A stretch of 46,959 bases of DNA, from assembly GCA_024103495.1 (NCBI GenBank), contig JAGFIQ010000056.1:1-46959 (forward strand). Reading direction: 5' to 3'. The first letter of the stretch is position 1. Each line of letters opens with the position of its first letter. This DNA is from Aridibacter famidurans (GTDB lineage Bacteria > Acidobacteriota > Blastocatellia > Pyrinomonadales > Pyrinomonadaceae). The translations under genes were made by a program, and so were the position numbers. A model generated the notes under the pieces. The model had not been told where the DNA came from. It searched no databases and saw only the letters and a program-made list of their open reading frames with translations. Shown one piece after another: positions 18,831 through 27,277 of this stretch.

Positions 18831-20182
18831 TCGCCTTCCTCTTCTCCGATCTCGGCTCTGATCGTCGCAGCAAGCCTCTCCGCGAGGTCCTCGATCTCGT
18901 TCTGATCGCGGCCTTCGATCATCACGCGGGCAAGGTTCTCCGTTCCGCTGTAGCGGAGCAGGAGCCGTCCGGATCCGTCCAGTTCGGACTCGATCTCTTC
19001 GGCGGCATCTTTCACCGTCTCGATCTCTTCGAACGGCACTTTCTCACGCACTCTCACATTTACCAAAACTTGCGGATACGAAACGAACCCTTCCGTGAGC
19101 CTGGAAAGAGGCAGGCCCGTTTCGGTCATCGCTTCCAGAACAAACAGCGCCGTCTGCATACCGTCGCCGACCAGCGATCGCGTGGGAAATATGATGTGAC
19201 CTGACTGCTCCCCTCCGAGCGAGGCCCCGGACCGCTCCAGTTCATCGAGCACGTACTTGTCGCCGACATCGGTACGGACAAGCTCGATCCCTATCTCATC
19301 GAGCGCAAGTTCAAGTCCGATGTTGCTCATCACGGTCGCTACGACCTTCTCGTCGACCAGGATCTCCCGTTCCCGGAGATAGTTCGCCATTATCCAAAGG
19401 ACTGCGTCTCCGTCAACGACGTCTCCTTCCTCATCGATAAAAAGAGCACGGTCCGCATCGCCGTCGAACGCGATCCCTATGTCCGCTCCCGACTCAAGAA
19501 CTGCGAGCCGAAGGTGTTCCAGATGGAGCGAGCCGCAATCGCGGTTTATGTTCCGTCCGTCCGGTTCCGCGTTTATCGTGTCGAAATCGCCGCCAAACTT
19601 CCGGAAAAGGAGCGGGGCTAGGAACGAAGCGGCTCCGTTCGCGCAGTCGGCGATCACCATCAGGCCCTCCAGATCGAGGAGCGCAAAGTCGGTCCCGAAA
19701 TGTTGCAGGTACTTTGACTGAAGCGCGGACGCGCCGGAGTCGTCGAGCGCCACCTCGGCCTCCGGAACCTTGATCTTCGCATCGACCTTGGCCTCGATGA
19801 ACCTCTCCGAGTCGCCGTCCAGCTTCCGGCCGTTGGGTAGAAAGACCTTTATACCGTTGTCTTCAAACGGATTGTGCGAAGCGCTGATCACGATCCCCGC
19901 GTTAAACCTGCCGTGCGCCGCCAGGAACGCTATTCCCGGCGTAGTTATCACTCCCGCGGAAACGGCTTCCCCGCTCGCAGCCGCGATCCCCTCGTGGATC
20001 GCCTGCTCGATCTCCGCGCCCGATTCTCGCGTGTCGCGGCCGGTCACGAACCTTGTCCCTTCTCCGTCGGATCCGCGAAGCCGTTCGGTCAGCGCGTAGC
20101 CGATCATCCTTACCGTTTCGCGGTCCAGGGGAAACGCACCTGCCCTCGACCTTATTCCGTCTGTTCCAAAAAGCTTGCTCAT
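18827..20182 (-). CDS. glmM: Phosphoglucosamine mutase
   Basis: 451 residues when started at the ATG at 20182 (MSKLFGTDGIRSRAG), which matches the family N-terminus. A longer frame reaching 20335 is possible, but the additional 51 residues do not resemble the family. The catalytic serine is S102 in VISASHNPFEDNG. The metal-binding loop is DGDADRAL, the sugar-binding loop GGEQSGH, and the phosphate-binding loop RYSGTENLARVMIEG. The enzyme interconverts glucosamine-6-phosphate and glucosamine-1-phosphate for peptidoglycan and LPS precursor synthesis. The SASHNP loop and EQSGH favour GlmM over phosphomannomutase. It is coupled to the ABM gene by a 4-bp overlap. Confidence 0.94.
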   Translation of the reverse strand: MSKLFGTDGIRSRAGAFPLDRETVRMIGYALTERLRGSDGEGTRFVTGRDTRESGAEIEQAIHEGIAAASGEAVSAGVITTPGIAFLAAHGRFNAGIVISASHNPFEDNGIKVFLPNGRKLDGDSERFIEAKVDAKIKVPEAEVALDDSGASALQSKYLQHFGTDFALLDLEGLMVIADCANGAASFLAPLLFRKFGGDFDTINAEPDGRNINRDCGSLHLEHLRLAVLESGADIGIAFDGDADRALFIDEEGDVVDGDAVLWIMANYLREREILVDEKVVATVMSNIGLELALDEIGIELVRTDVGDKYVLDELERSGASLGGEQSGHIIFPTRSLVGDGMQTALFVLEAMTETGLPLSRLTEGFVSYPQVLVNVRVREKVPFEEIETVKDAAEEIESELDGSGRLLLRYSGTENLARVMIEGRDQNEIEDLAERLAATIRAEIGEEEGE

Positions 20183-20468
20183 TTGCTGGGATTTGCCGGT
20201 ATGCGGGATTCGACGGGCATTTCTGCCCGGGGGCAAAGCGCTGTGGCTGAAAGTGCCGTCGTCACTGTAGTTATAGCTAATGTTCGCCTTGACCTCAAAC
20301 CGAAAATAGCCATAATGGATACTTGTGGGTTGCATAACCTATTCGAATGCCATCCAGCAACCCGTCAAATCGAGAACGAATCAGTTCTTCAGACCAATAC
20401 GAACGAGCCCGGGACAGGCCTCAAACTAAGTCCCCTCCGAATTACAAGCTCTCCGAACAGGAAAAACT

Positions 20469-21731
20469 ATGAATTTCAGATCCGCCGCCGTGCTTTTTTT
20501 CTGCGCCGTTCTATCCACTTCTTTATTCGGACAGCCCGGCAACTCGGACACGGGAACGAACCGGCCGAGAGTGATCGTCACCGACAACACCCCGGAAGCG
20601 AGCCCGACTCCCAAACCGCGCAAAGTTTTGGTGGTCTCTGATGGTGCGGAAACCGCGGAAACGGAGGACGGTGTCTCCTCCGAGGATCGAACCGAAGCGG
20701 TTAGCGGATCGAGAACTCTGAGTTTCGGCGAGATCAGGTCCAGGATCGAAGAAGCGAAGCGCCAGATGAGGGTCAAGCCGCTACGGACGGCGATGACCCC
20801 GGACTCCCAGGCCGTCGATGTCGTACGTCTCGCGTTTCTTGACTGGGACTCGAACAAGCTTGATTACGTGGTGGTGACCAAAGAGGATTTCCTTTCAAAG
20901 GACAGGCAGTCGATCCACAAAACTGAACGCGGAAAAACGGTCAGGATTCAAACCATACGCGGCAATGGGGTCAACACACCGGTGATCATCTACAACATGA
21001 ACAACGAGCCGCAGCAACCCCTGATCGTGCAGTATCCCAGGGAGACCGGCGGCAAGTTCATCGAGATGGCGTATTACGTTTCGACCCATCCCGGGATCGT
21101 GACGCCTGAAACAGTGAACGCCGGAAGGATCTACGTCCGGAACGTGCTGAACTCGGCGCGCGAGAAGCTGCGGGAGAAGGGATACAACATTCAACCGCGG
21201 GTCGTCGACATGGCAGAGCGGCTGGCCCTTGTCGAGCACGTCGACCACTGGAGGTTCCGCAATGAGCTCCATCCGAATATCTACAACGACGTCTACATGC
21301 TTTACGCACTGAACGAAGGCCAGACTTACCGCTACGCGGTTTCAAGCGCGGGCGCCGGCGGAATGGTCCAGATGATCCCGTGGACGTACCGGATGATACG
21401 GTCGCGTTATGCGAATGTGGGCCTCATGCCCGATTTCGTCGAAGGGATGCGGAATCACCTGAACGCTTCGCAGGCGATGCTTCTTTATATGCAGATGACC
21501 TGGGACGACCTGGCCTCGAACAGCACGGTCCAGGCGGCAATGGCTGAGGGCATTGCGACGCAGGAGCAGCTAATGGCGGCGGGATACAACTCGAATCCGG
21601 CAAGACTGCCGGGCTACATCAAGCGCGGAGGCGCGGGCTGGACGAACCTGATCCCCAGGGAAACCAGGATCTATCTTGAGATCTATGACTCGGTCACGCG
21701 GCACGTGCCTTTGAAGCCGAGAGCCAAGTAA
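20469..21731 (+). CDS. Secreted lytic transglycosylase-like protein
   Basis: 420 residues. A signal peptide (1-21, ending LFGQ) is followed by a low-complexity region of about 25-80 (PTPKPR, acidic). The central part has no recognised domain. The C-terminal part fits a goose-lysozyme-like SLT fold: E283 stands nine residues before the serine of YAVSSAGAGGMVQMIP, exactly the spacing of ESxF..AVSxaGAxGLMQ in transglycosylases. It is followed by AAGYNSNPARLPGYI, which corresponds to the AYNAGP motif. A role in peptidoglycan cleavage in the periplasm is inferred. The gene is divergent from glmM and ends at a terminator stem shared with the convergent CYTH-like gene. Confidence 0.78.
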   Translation: MNFRSAAVLFFCAVLSTSLFGQPGNSDTGTNRPRVIVTDNTPEASPTPKPRKVLVVSDGAETAETEDGVSSEDRTEAVSGSRTLSFGEIRSRIEEAKRQMRVKPLRTAMTPDSQAVDVVRLAFLDWDSNKLDYVVVTKEDFLSKDRQSIHKTERGKTVRIQTIRGNGVNTPVIIYNMNNEPQQPLIVQYPRETGGKFIEMAYYVSTHPGIVTPETVNAGRIYVRNVLNSAREKLREKGYNIQPRVVDMAERLALVEHVDHWRFRNELHPNIYNDVYMLYALNEGQTYRYAVSSAGAGGMVQMIPWTYRMIRSRYANVGLMPDFVEGMRNHLNASQAMLLYMQMTWDDLASNSTVQAAMAEGIATQEQLMAAGYNSNPARLPGYIKRGGAGWTNLIPRETRIYLEIYDSVTRHVPLKPRAK

Positions 21732-21755
21732 CCTCATAGCGCATTCAAGCGAAAC

Positions 21756-21785
21756 AAGGGCGGGAGCTTACAGGCTCTCGCCCTT
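21756..21785. terminator. Shared terminator stem between convergent genes
   Basis: A 12-bp stem (AAGGGCGGGAGC at 21756-21767 with GCTCTCGCCCTT at 21774-21785, one G-U pair) is followed by TGCTTTT on the plus strand and TGTTTCG on the minus strand. The stop codon of the minus-strand CYTH-like gene lies in the loop. Confidence 0.75.
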
Positions 21786-22292
21786 TGCTTTTGCGAATAC
21801 GGACCTGACCGCGGAGAAGTCCAGGTCCACCAGGCTGCTTCCTTCGAATGTGGGATCGTCGGTCACTTCGAGAAGGCAAAAGGAAGGCGGCTCGAACGCT
21901 TCGGCATCGGCCAAAGCCGCGAACCGTACAGCGGCGAGATTCAGGCCCCACAGATCCCCCAGGAACACATCGATCTCGAGAACAGCTCCTTCGTGTCTGA
22001 ACTCGTACCTGTTCTTTCTGATCTCCCGGCCGCGCAAAGGCCGCATCGCGTCGTATTCAGTGCGGTCAAGGTGCAGGCGATTGACTGAGGTCACTCCGGG
22101 TCCCGTCGATTCCCTCTGCTCGAAAAACCATCGCCTGTCGTCGTTTAATGGCCTTCTGACGCTTCGAAGCCGCAGCCGCGTGCCCGGCACGTAATTCTCG
22201 AAGATCTGCAGATGATCGTCCGAAGGCTGGAGCGGTTCGGGAAGTGCCTCGATCACGAAGCGTCGTTTTATCACTTTCTCGGCGTTCAGCAT
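21768..22292 (-). CDS. CYTH-like domain protein
   Basis: 174 residues from the ATG at 22292 (MLNAEKVIKRRFVIEALPEPL). Upstream ATG codons in frame would overlap the divergent lipoprotein gene and are less likely. The first strand EKVIKRRFVIE resembles the EIERKFLV signature of CYTH (triphosphate tunnel) proteins. Alternating charged strands follow (TRLRLRSVRR, NRLHLDRTEYD, YEFRHEGAVLEIDVFLGDLWGLNLAAVRF). The ending DDPTFEGSSLVD also fits. CYTH proteins hydrolyse or bind triphosphates or polyphosphate. The first motif deviates (KVIKRRFVI), so activity is uncertain. Confidence 0.72.
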   Translation of the reverse strand: MLNAEKVIKRRFVIEALPEPLQPSDDHLQIFENYVPGTRLRLRSVRRPLNDDRRWFFEQRESTGPGVTSVNRLHLDRTEYDAMRPLRGREIRKNRYEFRHEGAVLEIDVFLGDLWGLNLAAVRFAALADAEAFEPPSFCLLEVTDDPTFEGSSLVDLDFSAVRSVFAKAKGESL

Positions 22293-22369
22293 ATCCTCGT
22301 GTTGCTTGTTTTTGCGCGGGCAATCCTTATACTTTTTATCTTTCGGATACAGAGCAGGAGAATAGTCAA

Positions 22370-22903
22370 ATGTTAACAAAGACCTTCTTGATAATCATTT
22401 CCGCCGTGCTTTTCCTGAATTTCTCGGGCTGTGGTTCGGAAGAACCACCCGATGCAGTGAACACGGCGGACAACGGATCGAATTCGGCGCCGTCGCCGGC
22501 CGCAGCGAACGACGATCCGCTGGGCGGTATCGAGAAGACTCCCACGCCTGCGGAGAAAGTGGAAGCTGTCACGCTGAAGCCGGTTGTGGCGGCTTACTGT
22601 GACGCGATGCGCAAGAGGGACGAGGCAGGGTTGAGGAAGGTCTATTCGGCAGCTACGATCCGAAGCTTTGAGGCGAGCATGCGTGAAGAAGGCGTCTCCT
22701 CCCTTGCGGAGTATCTTTCGACCGAGCCGGTCGGGGAAAAGTGCGATGTCGTCAACGAACGCATCCAGGGCAATCTTGGCGAAGCGCTCGTGACTACGGA
22801 AACCTATCCGAACGGGATAATGATCAAGTTCGTGAAGGAAGGCGGGGAATGGAAGATGACGAACCAAAGCTCCGACTTCGATGCGGTGAGGAGAGACTCG
22901 TGA
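22370..22903 (+). CDS. Lipoprotein with NTF2-like (DUF4878-like) domain
   Basis: 177 residues from the ATG at 22370, which has AGGAG 9 nt upstream. The N-terminus MLTKTFLIIISAVLFLNFSGCGSEE is a lipoprotein signal with lipobox FSGC, so the protein is anchored to the membrane. A Pro/Ser/Ala-rich linker runs to about residue 70. The C-terminal domain (KPVVAAYCDAMRKRDEAGLRKVYS, then GEALVTTETYPNGIMIKFVKEGGEWKM) has the alpha-beta order of NTF2/SnoaL-like domains of the DUF4878 kind. Function unknown. A 9-bp tandem repeat array starts five bases after the stop codon. Confidence 0.78.
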   Translation: MLTKTFLIIISAVLFLNFSGCGSEEPPDAVNTADNGSNSAPSPAAANDDPLGGIEKTPTPAEKVEAVTLKPVVAAYCDAMRKRDEAGLRKVYSAATIRSFEASMREEGVSSLAEYLSTEPVGEKCDVVNERIQGNLGEALVTTETYPNGIMIKFVKEGGEWKMTNQSSDFDAVRRDS

Positions 22904-22908
22904 GTCAT

Positions 22909-23070
22909 TCGGGTCTGGCGGGTCTGTTGAGTCTATCGGGTCTGTCGAGTCTGTCGAGTCTGGCGAGTCTGGCGAGTCTGGCGAGTCTGTTGAGTCTGGC
23001 GAGTCTGGCGAGTCTGGCGAGTCTATCGGGTCTGTTTAGTCGATCAGGTCTGTCGGGTACGTAGAGCCTG
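22909..23070. repeat. Imperfect 9-bp tandem array (about 18 units, consensus GCGAGTCTG)
   Basis: About 18 consecutive 9-bp units vary mainly at the first and fourth bases (GCG/TCG/TTG, then AGT or GGT, then CTG or CTA). It lies immediately after the lipoprotein gene. One frame of the plus strand stays open and would read as a Ser-Leu-Ala repeat, but it has no start or context of its own. Confidence 0.92.
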
Positions 23071-23205
23071 TCGAGTTCTTTGCCGCGGAGCGGCAACGGA
23101 ATCTAGCCCCGGAGGGGCGCCGCAGCTGTCTTCTGGCTTTATGCGAGCGGCTTGCGTGCTTCGCACTTCACATTCGGCATTCGGATCGGGCAGATCTAAA
23201 TGGAA
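23071..23205. repeat. Short palindromic repeats downstream of the 9-bp array
   Basis: The stretch contains TTGCCGCGGAGCGGCAA (about 23081-23097) and GCCCCGGAGGGGC (about 23106-23118). Both are small hairpins of the REP-like type also seen at 14 kb. No gene is seen up to the terminator at 23206. Confidence 0.6.
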
Positions 23206-23236
23206 AAGGGCGACCGGATCAGGTCCGGTCGCCCTT
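23206..23236 (-). terminator. Strong stem-loop, terminator of the acyl-CoA dehydrogenase gene
   Basis: A perfect 13-bp stem (AAGGGCGACCGGA at 23206-23218 with TCCGGTCGCCCTT at 23224-23236, 5-nt loop) continues into TTCC on the minus strand. It lies 117 bp after the acyl-CoA dehydrogenase stop. The plus strand lacks a T tract. Confidence 0.7.
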
Positions 23237-23353
23237 ACAGAGCCCCTGGCATTAGCTCGAATCTGAGTAACGACGCTATTCTTCGCTTCTCTCATTGCAC
23301 GCGGGACGCGTGCATTCCGCCTCATCTCGCATCACTCAGTACTCATCACTCTC

Positions 23354-24565
23354 TCAAGCTCCCTTCACCTTGTATGCCGGCAGAGAGACCCGCGCAGTCG
23401 GTTCCTTCTTGAGCCCGAGCGCCCAGTCCGCCTGCATCAGCGTGTGTATGTCGCGAGTGCCTTCGTAGATGACCGCCGCCTTGCAGTTCCTGAGGTACCG
23501 CTCGACAGGATAGTCGTTCGTATATCCGTTCGCGCCGTGAACCTCGATCGCCATCGAAGCCGCCTTCTCGCTCCGCACGGTCGCCTGCCATTTAGCGAGG
23601 CTGGCGGCCTTCGTCGAAGGAAGCCCTTCGTTCTTAAGCCATCCCGCCTTCAGCCAAAGAAGCCGGCACATCTCGTAATCAGCTTCCATCTCGGCGATCT
23701 TCTGCTTCACGAGCTGGAAGTTCGCGATCGTCTGGCCCTGGACCTCGCGTGTATTCGCATATGCGATCGAAGCGTCGCGGGACGCGCGGATCACGCCCGT
23801 CGCTCCGGAAGCGACCGTGTACCGGCCGTTCTCGAGCGAAAACATCGCGATCTTGAATCCCTCGCCTTCCTTGCCAACCATGTTCTCGGCAGGCACCCGC
23901 ACGTCCTGAAGGCTGAAATATCCCGTGTCGCCCGCGCGGATTCCCATCTTGCCGTGGAGCGTACCCGACGAAAACCCTTCCATCGAACGCTCGACGATGA
24001 AGCAGCTTAGGCCCGAATGATCGCGGACCTTCATCTTCTCTTCGTCGGTCCAGCAGAAGAAAAGGAAATGGTCCGCCGTATTGCCCAGCGAGATCCACAT
24101 CTTCTCGCCATTTAGGATCCAGTCGCCACCGTCCCTGCGCGCCGTCGAACGCATTCCTATGACGTCGGACCCGGCGTTCGGTTCGGTCAGGCCAAAGGTC
24201 GCGAGCTTCTCGCCCCTCGCCTGAGGAGCCAGGTACTTCTGTTTCTGCTCCTCGCTTCCCCAGGTCAAAAGGGTCAGCGAGTTCAGGCCTACGTGGACGC
24301 TCATCACGACCCGAAGGAACGTATCGCAAGCTTCGAGTTCCTCGCAGACCAGACCGAGCGAGATGTAATCAAACCCCGCTCCGCCGTATTCTTCGGGTAT
24401 GCAGACTCCCAACAGCCCGAGTTCACCCATCTTTCCGAAGATCGAGCGCTCGAAATGCTGCTTCTCATCCCACTCTTTGATATACGGTTCCACCTCGCCC
24501 TTCACGAACTCCCGCACGGTGTTCTGCAGCGCGACGTGGTCTTCAGTAAGTTCAAGTTCGATCAC
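23354..24565 (-). CDS. Acyl-CoA dehydrogenase
   Basis: 403 residues from the GTG at 24565, chosen because a GAGGA motif lies 10 nt upstream and the family N-terminus (ELELTEDHVALQNTVREFV) begins there. The open frame extends further without family similarity. FAD-binding and substrate motifs are present: FGLTEPNAGSDVIGMRSTA, WISLGNTADHFLFF, KMGIRAGDTGYFSLQDVRVPAENMVG. The catalytic glutamate is E368 in IYEGTRDIHTLMQADWALG. The flavoenzyme oxidises acyl-CoA thioesters to enoyl-CoA. Chain-length preference cannot be read with certainty. It stands alone and is divergent from moeA. Confidence 0.93.
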   Translation of the reverse strand: MIELELTEDHVALQNTVREFVKGEVEPYIKEWDEKQHFERSIFGKMGELGLLGVCIPEEYGGAGFDYISLGLVCEELEACDTFLRVVMSVHVGLNSLTLLTWGSEEQKQKYLAPQARGEKLATFGLTEPNAGSDVIGMRSTARRDGGDWILNGEKMWISLGNTADHFLFFCWTDEEKMKVRDHSGLSCFIVERSMEGFSSGTLHGKMGIRAGDTGYFSLQDVRVPAENMVGKEGEGFKIAMFSLENGRYTVASGATGVIRASRDASIAYANTREVQGQTIANFQLVKQKIAEMEADYEMCRLLWLKAGWLKNEGLPSTKAASLAKWQATVRSEKAASMAIEVHGANGYTNDYPVERYLRNCKAAVIYEGTRDIHTLMQADWALGLKKEPTARVSLPAYKVKGA

Positions 24566-24699
24566 TTGTAATCTGTCCTCTCTGTATTTGAAGTATGTTA
24601 AATTGTTTGAGTATTGCCCGTTAAGTCTATCACTTTGATCCTGTTTGCGCGATTGACGCCGGGCGCGCGGACGCCCCGAATACGCCGGCAAACCGCCAG

Positions 24700-25890
24700 A
24701 TGATCACAATCGAAGAAGCCAAGGATATCGTCCGCTCTGAGATCGGAAAGCTGGAGACGGAAGAAGTGCGCCTGGGCGACTGTGTCGGCCGTGTACTTGC
24801 GGAGGACGTGCGGGCGGACCTCGACCTTCCTCCGTTCGACCGATCGCAAATGGACGGCTACGCGGTGATCTCGACCGATACCTCAGGAGCGCCTGTGACG
24901 CTGGATCTGATCGGCGAATCCGCGGCGGGAAAAGGCTGGGACGGCGTGCTCGCAAGCGGCCAGACGGTCAAGACGATGACCGGCGCGAGAGTCCCGGAAG
25001 GCGCGGACGCGGTTCAGCAGATCGAACTTGCCGAGGCGAACGGATCTTCGGTCACGATCCTTGAGAGCGCCAAAGCCGGCAAGAACATCGTGAAGTTGGG
25101 CGCTGAGATAAAGCAGGGCGAAACCGTGATCTCGGCGGGCGAGAGGATCTCGCGTGCGATGGTCGCGAGCCTCGCCGCGTTCGGCTATTCGAGCGTGAGA
25201 GCCGCGAGAAAGCCCAGGCTGGCGATCCTTTCGACGGGGTCCGAGATCGTCGATGTTTCCGAAACGCCCGGACCGGACCAGATCAGGAACTCGAACTCCG
25301 CTATGCTCGCCGCTTTCTCCGAAGGTCTCGCTGACACGGTGATCCTACCGATCGCACCCGACGATCCGGATGGCCTCAGTGCAGCGATCACGGAGGGGAT
25401 CGAGGTGAGCGACTGCCTTGTCATATCCGGCGGGGTCTCAGTAGGAGATTACGATTTTACAAAACCGGTGCTTAAAGAGCTGGGCGCTCGGATCCACTTT
25501 GAAAAACTTGCGCTCAAGCCCGGCAAGCCCACTGTGTTCTCTACCCTGGATGACAAGTACGTTTTCGGGCTGCCGGGCAATCCGGTCTCGATCGCGGTTA
25601 CGTTCCTTGTGTTCGTGAGAAAAGCCCTCTTGCTGATGCAGAATGCGCTCGATACCGATCTCCCGGGGGGATCCGCGGTCGTGACACACGATATTAAAGG
25701 AGCAAAGGGAAGGGACGGCCTGCTGCCGGTGAAAACCGGATTCAATGAAGAGGCCAAGATGGTGATTGAATCTCTCAAGTTCTCGGGGTCTTCAAACTTC
25801 GTAACTTTCGCCCGTGCGGACGCGATCGCTTTTGTGCCGGCCGACATTGGGCTTAGGAAGGGCGATAATTCTGACATTTTCTTTTTCTAA
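24700..25890 (+). CDS. moeA: Molybdopterin molybdenumtransferase
   Basis: 396 residues. The N-terminal motif VRADLDLPPFDRSQMDGYAV and the following TMTGARVPEGADAVQQIE are typical of MoeA. The central MoCF-binding domain has PRLAILSTGSEIVD, QIRNSNSAML, VISGGVSVGDYDF and the GLPGNPVS motif. A C-terminal domain IV follows. The enzyme inserts molybdate into adenylylated molybdopterin. The stop codon overlaps the start of a methyltransferase gene (TAATG), and moaC follows, so this is a small molybdenum-cofactor operon. Confidence 0.95.
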   Translation: MITIEEAKDIVRSEIGKLETEEVRLGDCVGRVLAEDVRADLDLPPFDRSQMDGYAVISTDTSGAPVTLDLIGESAAGKGWDGVLASGQTVKTMTGARVPEGADAVQQIELAEANGSSVTILESAKAGKNIVKLGAEIKQGETVISAGERISRAMVASLAAFGYSSVRAARKPRLAILSTGSEIVDVSETPGPDQIRNSNSAMLAAFSEGLADTVILPIAPDDPDGLSAAITEGIEVSDCLVISGGVSVGDYDFTKPVLKELGARIHFEKLALKPGKPTVFSTLDDKYVFGLPGNPVSIAVTFLVFVRKALLLMQNALDTDLPGGSAVVTHDIKGAKGRDGLLPVKTGFNEEAKMVIESLKFSGSSNFVTFARADAIAFVPADIGLRKGDNSDIFFF

Positions 25891-26636
25891 TGGATACGGC
25901 TAAAGAAAGCAGGGCGCAGCCCATGGGACATGTCGCGATCCACGACGCAGTCCTGTCGATTCTCGACAGAATGGAGCGGTGCCGACTCCTCGACGTGCCC
26001 TGTGGGGAAGGAGCCCTTGCGGAGAGGTTGGCTGCGAATGGGTTCACGGTTGTATGCGCCGATCTGTTTCCCGGTATCTTTAAGGCAGAAGGCCTCACCG
26101 TGACCAAGGCTGATCTGGGCGAGACGATCCCTTTCGAGACTGGTTCCTTTGGAGCCGTGGTGTGCCTCGAGGGCCTCGAACACATCGAGAATCCTTCAAA
26201 CGCAATTAGCGAGTTTGCGAGAGTGCTCGCTGCTGATGGCCGTTTGATCATTTCTGTTCCCAACATTCTTAACATAGAGGAAAGGCTGAAGTGGCTGCTC
26301 TTCGGTTATACGTCACATTTCAAACCGGTATCGCATGCAGTCTTGGAGGCTGTCCGCGAAGAGTACGGAAACATGGACGCGATTGCCCTCCATATCAACC
26401 CGATTGGCTATTCAGAAGTACGATATCTTCTTGAAAAAAACGGTCTCGAGCTGATAGGTGTCCATATTGACAAGAGAAAGAGGGATTGGCCGTATCTACC
26501 GCTTGTTTGGCTGATCAGATTGATATCCCGACTCACGCCGGCTCGCAAGAGGCGTGATAGGTGGGCTGCCGAACTAAGCTCAGATCCGGTCCTGCGAGGC
26601 GGCAACACGGTGATATTCGAAGCGGTCAAGCAGTGA
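25890..26636 (+). CDS. Class I SAM-dependent methyltransferase in the molybdenum-cofactor operon
   Basis: 248 residues. Motif I is LLDVPCGEGALAERL (a variant with PCGEG in place of GCGxG), followed by the acidic VVCADLFPG. Motif IV-like FGAVVCLEGLEHIENPSNAISEFARVL and the post-motif LIISVPN are typical of methyltransferase type 11/12 families. The C-terminal part (YLPLVWLIRLISRLTPARKRRD) is hydrophobic and then basic, and could associate with membranes. The substrate is unknown. It overlaps moeA by one base and is followed by moaC. A methyltransferase is not a normal part of cofactor synthesis, so its link to molybdenum metabolism is only positional. Confidence 0.88.
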   Translation: MDTAKESRAQPMGHVAIHDAVLSILDRMERCRLLDVPCGEGALAERLAANGFTVVCADLFPGIFKAEGLTVTKADLGETIPFETGSFGAVVCLEGLEHIENPSNAISEFARVLAADGRLIISVPNILNIEERLKWLLFGYTSHFKPVSHAVLEAVREEYGNMDAIALHINPIGYSEVRYLLEKNGLELIGVHIDKRKRDWPYLPLVWLIRLISRLTPARKRRDRWAAELSSDPVLRGGNTVIFEAVKQ

Positions 26637-26671
26637 TCGGACGCGTAGCCTGCGGCGCGCATGGGATCAAA

Positions 26672-27148
26672 ATGAGCGAATTTTCACATTACGATAGAGA
26701 CGGAAGAATCAAGATGGTGGACATTTCGGACAAGTCCGAATCCAAGCGCAGAGCATTGGCGACCGCTTTTGTCACACTCAGTTCCGATACAATTGCAGGG
26801 ATCCGAAAAAAGATGAATCCCAAGGGTGATCCGTTAGAGATTGCCAGGATCGCGGGAATAATGGCTGGCAAGAAGACTTCGGAGCTGATTCCCTTGTGCC
26901 ACGATCTCTCGCTGACGAAACTCGACGTCACAGCGGAACTTCAGGATGACGGCGTTTCACTGACGGCGGTCGCGGTCACGACCGACCGGACGGGCGTCGA
27001 GATGGAAGCGCTGACCGCAGTCTCGGTGGCGGCTTTGACCATTTACGATATGTGCAAGGCCGTTCAGAAGGACATTGAGATCACCGGCATACGGCTGATC
27101 GAGAAGACGGGCGGGAAGAAGGACTATGCCGCAGCGTCCCCGGAATAA
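26672..27148 (+). CDS. moaC: Cyclic pyranopterin monophosphate synthase accessory protein
   Basis: 158 residues from the ATG at 26672, matching the family start (MSEFSHYDRDGRIKMVDISDK). A GTG at 26633 overlapping the methyltransferase stop is an alternative. Conserved blocks are present: KGDPLEIARIAGIMAGKKTSELIPLCHDLSL, VEMEALTAVSVAALTIYDMCKAVQKD and IRLIEKTGGKKD. With MoaA the protein makes the pyranopterin precursor of the molybdenum cofactor. moaA itself is not in the window. It is the third gene of the moeA operon. Confidence 0.95.
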   Translation: MSEFSHYDRDGRIKMVDISDKSESKRRALATAFVTLSSDTIAGIRKKMNPKGDPLEIARIAGIMAGKKTSELIPLCHDLSLTKLDVTAELQDDGVSLTAVAVTTDRTGVEMEALTAVSVAALTIYDMCKAVQKDIEITGIRLIEKTGGKKDYAAASPE

Positions 27149-27194
27149 ACGGCCTCGGACGCGTGCGCATCAGAAAGGCCGAAAGCCAAAACCT

Positions 27195-27223
27195 TTAGCA
27201 GGCCACGAACTTTCGTGTAGAAT
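27195..27223 (+). promoter_or_regulatory. Candidate promoter of the M50-like gene
   Basis: TTAGCA (27195-27200), a 17-nt spacer and TAGAAT (27218-27223), with a G-rich ribosome binding site (GGGAG) further down before the ATG at 27278. Confidence 0.45.
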
Positions 27224-27277
27224 GGGTCGTATCCCGTTGAGTCAATTATTATCCGGCAAAGGGAGTCGAGAGCAATT

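Noticed and set aside
20183..20335. N-terminal extension of GlmM
   Set aside because: The additional 51 residues do not resemble the family, whose N-terminus begins at MSKLFGTDGIR.
22741..23064. Open frame reading through the 9-bp array
   Set aside because: It overlaps the lipoprotein gene in another frame, and its repeated Ser-Leu-Ala part follows from the 9-bp unit. No own start signal.
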